Below are positions 59,271 to 62,227 of a stretch of DNA of 62,227 bases, one piece after another. Within the stretch, counting starts at the first letter, position 1; each line of letters opens with the position of its first letter. The notes under the pieces are model-generated. The model ran no database searches, had not been told where the DNA came from, and worked only from the letters and a program-made list of their open reading frames with translations. The stretch is from JBBQDZ01 sp038237515. GTDB taxonomy: Bacteria; Actinomycetota; Thermoleophilia; Gaiellales; Gaiellaceae. The translations under genes and the position numbers were made by a program. The stretch is taken from positions 1 to 62,227 of the forward strand of contig JBBRYP010000020.1 in the NCBI GenBank assembly GCA_038237515.1, in the 5' to 3' direction.

Positions 59271-60920
59271 GTGCAGCACGGCGAGGGGCGCGAGGCGCTC
59301 GAGCGGTGGCAGGCGTCCCGGCCCGACAACTTCTACGACGCCTCCCCGAACCTCGCACGGGCCCTGCGGGCGCGCCTCGGCGCCGCCCGCCTCGGCGAGC
59401 TGGAGCCGCGGCTGCGCGCATTCGGCGCAGCGGTCGCCCGGGTCGTGGACCCGTCCGTCTACGAGCTCGAGCGGGAGGGGCCGACGACGGACGGCTCCGA
59501 CGTCGGGTTCGGCCCTCGCTACCGGGATGCCGGGCGGGCGGTCTGGGCGTCCGGGATCCTCGCCGCTGCGCCCTTCGAGCAGGCCGGGCTCTTCTACCTG
59601 CTCTCCCACGCGGGCGAGGCCGGCCACGGCTGCCCCGTCGCCTGCACCGCCGGGCTCGTCCGGGCGCTCCGCGAGCACGGATCGCCCGAGCTTCGCGAGC
59701 GCTTCCTCGCTCCCCTCCTCGAGACCGACTACGACCGCTGCGAGCGTGGCGCGCAGTTCCTGACCGAGGCGCAGGGCGGCTCCGACGTGGGAGCGAACGC
59801 CGCCACGGCGGAGCCCGAACGCGCCGGGTGGCGCATCAGCGGCGAGAAGTGGTTCTGCTCGGTCGCCGACGCCGACCAGTTCGTGATGACCGCGCGGCCC
59901 GCCGGCGCTGCGACCGGAACGCGGGGGATCGGCTGCTTCCTCGTGCCGCGGCGCCTCGAGGACGGGAGCATCAACGGCTTCCGGATCCGGCGCCTGAAGG
60001 ACAAGCTCGGCACCCGCGCGCTCGCGACGGGCGAGATCGACTTCGACCGCGCCGTCGGATACCCGATCGGGGCGCTCGAGGACGGGTTCCGGATCGCGGC
60101 AGGCGTCGTCCTCAACACCTCGCGCTGGCTCAACGCGCTCGGCGCGACCGGCCTCATGCGCCGCGCCTGCATCGAGGCGGAGAGCTTCGCCGCGCACCGG
60201 CGGGCCTTCGGCGCCCCGATCGCCGACTACCCGCTCGTCCGCGAGAACCTGGCGGTGATGCGCGTCGAGGAGCACGCCGCGCTCGCCTCGACGCTCGAGC
60301 TGACCTCCCTCGTGGAGTCGGCCGACGCCGACGACGCCGCGTACCACCGGATCCTCGTGAACGCGAACAAGCTCTCGACCTCGCTCGCGGCCACCCGCGT
60401 CGTCCGCCGCAGCATCGAAGTGCTCGGCGGCAACGGCGCGGTCGAGGACTTCTCGCCGCTCCCGCGGCTCTACCGCGACGCGATCGTCTTCGAGAGCTGG
60501 GAGGGCACGCACAACGTCCTCTGTGCTCAGGTGCTGCGCGACCTCGCCCGCTTCGGCTCGCTCGAGCTCGTGCTCGATCGCTCCCGCGGCGCCGACGAGC
60601 GCGTCGACGGCGCCCTCGACGGCCTCGAGTGCAGCATCCGCCGCTCACTGACCGAGCCCGCGCGGGGCGCGCTCCACTTCCGCCGGCAGCTCGACCGCCT
60701 CGTCCGGACGATCCAGGCGGCCGCGCTCCTGCGCGAGGGGAACGAGGCGGCAGCCGAACTCCACGTCCGCCGGCACCTGCTGACGCGCTACGACCCCGCG
60801 GAGGATCCTGCCTACGCCGAGCTCCTCGAGCGGGTGCTGGCCGTCGATCCGCCGAGGCTCGCTAGCGTGGGGGAACCCGGAGTTCCCCCACGGTCCCCCT
60901 CCTTCTGCGCTCCCGCTTGA
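59271..60920 (+). CDS. AidB-like acyl-CoA dehydrogenase
   Basis: 549 residues from GTG 59271, longer than catabolic ACADs, as in AidB. LSHAGEAGHGCPVACTAGLVRALREHG, ERGAQFLTEAQGGSDVGANAATAEPERAGWRISGEKWFCSVADADQFVMTARP, EVLGGNGAVEDFSPLPRLYRDAIVFESWEGTHNVL (Glu in WEGTHN). AidB-type proteins bind DNA and act in the alkylation response, or oxidise odd acyl-CoAs. The last 17 residues come from the palindromic repeat at 60862, so the natural end was probably near residue 530. Confidence 0.87.
   Translation: MQHGEGREALERWQASRPDNFYDASPNLARALRARLGAARLGELEPRLRAFGAAVARVVDPSVYELEREGPTTDGSDVGFGPRYRDAGRAVWASGILAAAPFEQAGLFYLLSHAGEAGHGCPVACTAGLVRALREHGSPELRERFLAPLLETDYDRCERGAQFLTEAQGGSDVGANAATAEPERAGWRISGEKWFCSVADADQFVMTARPAGAATGTRGIGCFLVPRRLEDGSINGFRIRRLKDKLGTRALATGEIDFDRAVGYPIGALEDGFRIAAGVVLNTSRWLNALGATGLMRRACIEAESFAAHRRAFGAPIADYPLVRENLAVMRVEEHAALASTLELTSLVESADADDAAYHRILVNANKLSTSLAATRVVRRSIEVLGGNGAVEDFSPLPRLYRDAIVFESWEGTHNVLCAQVLRDLARFGSLELVLDRSRGADERVDGALDGLECSIRRSLTEPARGALHFRRQLDRLVRTIQAAALLREGNEAAAELHVRRHLLTRYDPAEDPAYAELLERVLAVDPPRLASVGEPGVPPRSPSFCAPA
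60862..60891. repeat. Short palindromic repeat, copy 2 (extended)
   Basis: CTAGCGTGGGGGAACCC (identical to 36227-36243) continues as GGAGTTCCCCCAC, giving a 10-bp stem GTGGGGGAAC/GTTCCCCCAC with a CCGGA loop. It lies inside the 3' end of the AidB-like gene. Confidence 0.65.
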
Positions 60921-61117
60921 CCAGCCCCGCCTGACCTCCCGCCGGGCAAGCCCGGCTCCGGCCGCGATCGTTTGCGAATCCTGCGATGTTGTCGCGCCCG
61001 CGAGGCTTGAAGTCCGGCGGAAGGAACCCGTCACAGCGTCACGAGTTCCCGTCCCCAAGAAGAGCTAGCCTCCGGGGTCTGGTGGAAACCGCCGCGGCGG
61101 AGTAGTCTCTCGTATCG

Positions 61118-62065
61118 ATGGCGACGAGGGGCGGGATCGCTTCGCGCGCTTGGCGGCTCGACCGGAGAGGTCGGGCGCTCGCGACCTTCGGCGCGGCGAC
61201 GGTCGCCGCCGGGGCCCTCGCCGCGGCGGCGTCCGCCTCGCAGCTGATCGACCGCGACGCGTCGGGCGTCCGTCTCGTCGTGACGAGAAATGGTGCGGCG
61301 CACCTGCTGTACACCGCCGCCGGCCAGCAGAAGCACGTCGTGGCCTACGGCGCCGTCAACGCCCGCTTCCCGCAGGCGGGCCGGCAGCAGGTCGCCTTCC
61401 AGGTCAACTACAACGCGGGCTACGGCACGCCCTACTACATGCCACCCGGAGCCCCGCTCGCGAATACCTGCAGGCGCTACGACGGCCCGCGCCTCCCCTG
61501 GCTCGTGGCCGGCTGCAAGGCGAAGGACGGGTACTGGGCGGTGCAGAGCTGGCAGCGCATGCTCCCGAACCAGGGTCGCGCCCCCACGGCGGCCCTCGCC
61601 GTGAGCGACCTCCGGCTCTCCCACTGGCGAGGGCCGCTCCCGGTCCTGACCGTGAAGGAGGACTGGGCGTACGCCGGCATGTGGCAGCACATCTACGGGA
61701 AGCTCACGTATCGCGGCCGGCCGATGTTCGGCTACAAGACGACCTCCCTGGGCGCACCGCTCGACAACTGGTCGGTCCTGCTCTACCTCGACGCGCTCGA
61801 TTCCGCCATCGGCAGCGGCTGGCGGCGCGCCGAGAGCTTCGTGACCCACAACCCGACGGGGATCTTCTGCTACCTCGTCAGCCCCCACCACGGCGGCCCG
61901 GCCGCACGCGGGTCGCAGCACCGGATCACCGCGGTCGGACCGGGAGTGCTCCCGGACGTCGCGTGGGCCGGGAAGTCGCCCGGCCCCTACGACCGTGCGC
62001 GCGACGAGAAGGCGAACGAGGAGCAGCGCCGCTCGTTCTCCGACAAGGTCTGTCGCCCGAACTAA
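61118..62065 (+). CDS. Secreted hypothetical protein
   Basis: 315 residues from ATG 61118. A basic N-terminus and hydrophobic stretch (ALATFGAATVAAGALAAAASA) form a signal peptide. The rest is aromatic- and Gly-rich (YNAGYGTPYYMPPGAP, DGYWAVQSWQRML, DWAYAGMWQHIYGKLTYRGRPMFGYKTTSLGAPLDNW) with four Cys and no known enzyme motif. Function unknown. Its TAA stop is the insertion target of the second MITE copy. Confidence 0.75.
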   Translation: MATRGGIASRAWRLDRRGRALATFGAATVAAGALAAAASASQLIDRDASGVRLVVTRNGAAHLLYTAAGQQKHVVAYGAVNARFPQAGRQQVAFQVNYNAGYGTPYYMPPGAPLANTCRRYDGPRLPWLVAGCKAKDGYWAVQSWQRMLPNQGRAPTAALAVSDLRLSHWRGPLPVLTVKEDWAYAGMWQHIYGKLTYRGRPMFGYKTTSLGAPLDNWSVLLYLDALDSAIGSGWRRAESFVTHNPTGIFCYLVSPHHGGPAARGSQHRITAVGPGVLPDVAWAGKSPGPYDRARDEKANEEQRRSFSDKVCRPN

Positions 62066-62227
62066 GGGGCCTGTCCGGAAAGTGGCCACGGTGGATGACA
62101 GGCGGCACGCGTCTCGAGGCAAGGACGCAGGGAGCGTCGATATGCAGGCATATCTGCGCGACCGAGGACGCCGGATCGAGGCGCGTGACGCCTGTCAGGC
62201 GCCCTGGTTCACTTTTTGGACAGGCCC
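62066..62227. mobile_element. MITE-like palindromic element, copy B (inverted relative to copy A)
   Basis: Complement of copy A with five differences over 162 bp. The centre reads GATATGCAGGCATATC (62139-62154), one base off the perfect palindrome of copy A. It begins directly after the TAA stop of the upstream gene and ends on the last base of the window, so its right-hand flank cannot be checked. Confidence 0.88.

Noticed and set aside
58061..60865. 934-codon plus-strand frame across the MDR and AidB-like genes
   Set aside because: Shadow frame; Arg/Pro/Gly-rich, no domain, and crosses two well-supported genes on different strands.
60940..60970. GCCGGGCAAGCCCGGC hairpin as terminator of the AidB-like gene
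   Set aside because: Six-bp stem without T tract; too weak to call.

Overview
The window looks like a chromosomal contig from a high-GC actinobacterium. The 16S 5' portion, the very high GC content, the GTG/TTG starts, the probable leaderless genes and secreted proteins of the 'VASIALLVALGGTSIAA' type all point to the class Thermoleophilia (Gaiellales/Solirubrobacterales-like). It starts inside a 16S rRNA gene and ends on the last base of a repeat element, so both ends were probably set by assembly-breaking repeats.

Layout. 0-1.8 kb: 16S rRNA 5' end (minus) with its leader (promoter, intrinsic terminator, boxA), then tyrS. 1.8-12 kb: a PASTA-tailed class A PBP; a minus-strand series of DNA glycosylase, MFS transporter, RemA-like protein, DegT aminotransferase, ilvE, YbaK editing protein and serA; then a serC-like class V aminotransferase. 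A 162-bp MITE-like element sits between serC and serA. 12-19.6 kb: membrane protein plus MacB/FtsX-type ABC exporter, a GAF/HD-GYP/GGDEF c-di-GMP protein and small proteins. 19.6-26.4 kb: gatB-gatA-gatC, a cold-shock gene, folD, a ferritin-like diiron protein and a divergent HMG-CoA reductase. 26.4-34.8 kb: cell-envelope and secreted proteins (five-PASTA protein, DUF6636-like, LVIVD propeller), tRNA-Cys, UdgX, a flippase-like membrane protein, and a decayed patch with a three-frameshift GNAT gene. 34.8-39.5 kb: complete Liv-type branched-chain amino-acid/amide ABC transporter (livGFHMK). 39.5-60.9 kb: acyl-CoA catabolism island with five acyl-CoA dehydrogenases, thiolase, CoA ligase, two PaaI-like thioesterases, two MDR oxidoreductases, two SDRs, an LLM (F420-type) oxidoreductase, a dehalogenase-like hydrolase, an APH-DUF6285 fusion and a TetR regulator with a clear operator. 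61.1-62.2 kb: a secreted protein whose stop codon abuts the second MITE copy.

How it fits together. The Liv transporter and the following island probably import and beta-oxidise amino-acid-derived, branched or cyclic acyl substrates. The CoA ligase activates them, the ACADs (including an overlapping heteromeric-type pair) desaturate, SDR/MDR enzymes reduce or oxidise intermediates, the thiolase cleaves, and PaaI proteins clear stalled thioesters. serC-like, serA, ilvE and DegT form an amino-acid/aminosugar block.

Most notable structure beyond genes: two 97%-identical, inverted MITE copies, each inserted at a TAA trinucleotide that is or forms the stop codon of the neighbouring gene. One of them separates serC from serA. 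Other points are an intrinsic terminator between the rRNA promoter and boxA, a PBP whose membrane anchor lies upstream of any standard start codon, a duplicated start of the alkylation-repair glycosylase gene, and remnants of a CoA ligase and an acetyltransferase.
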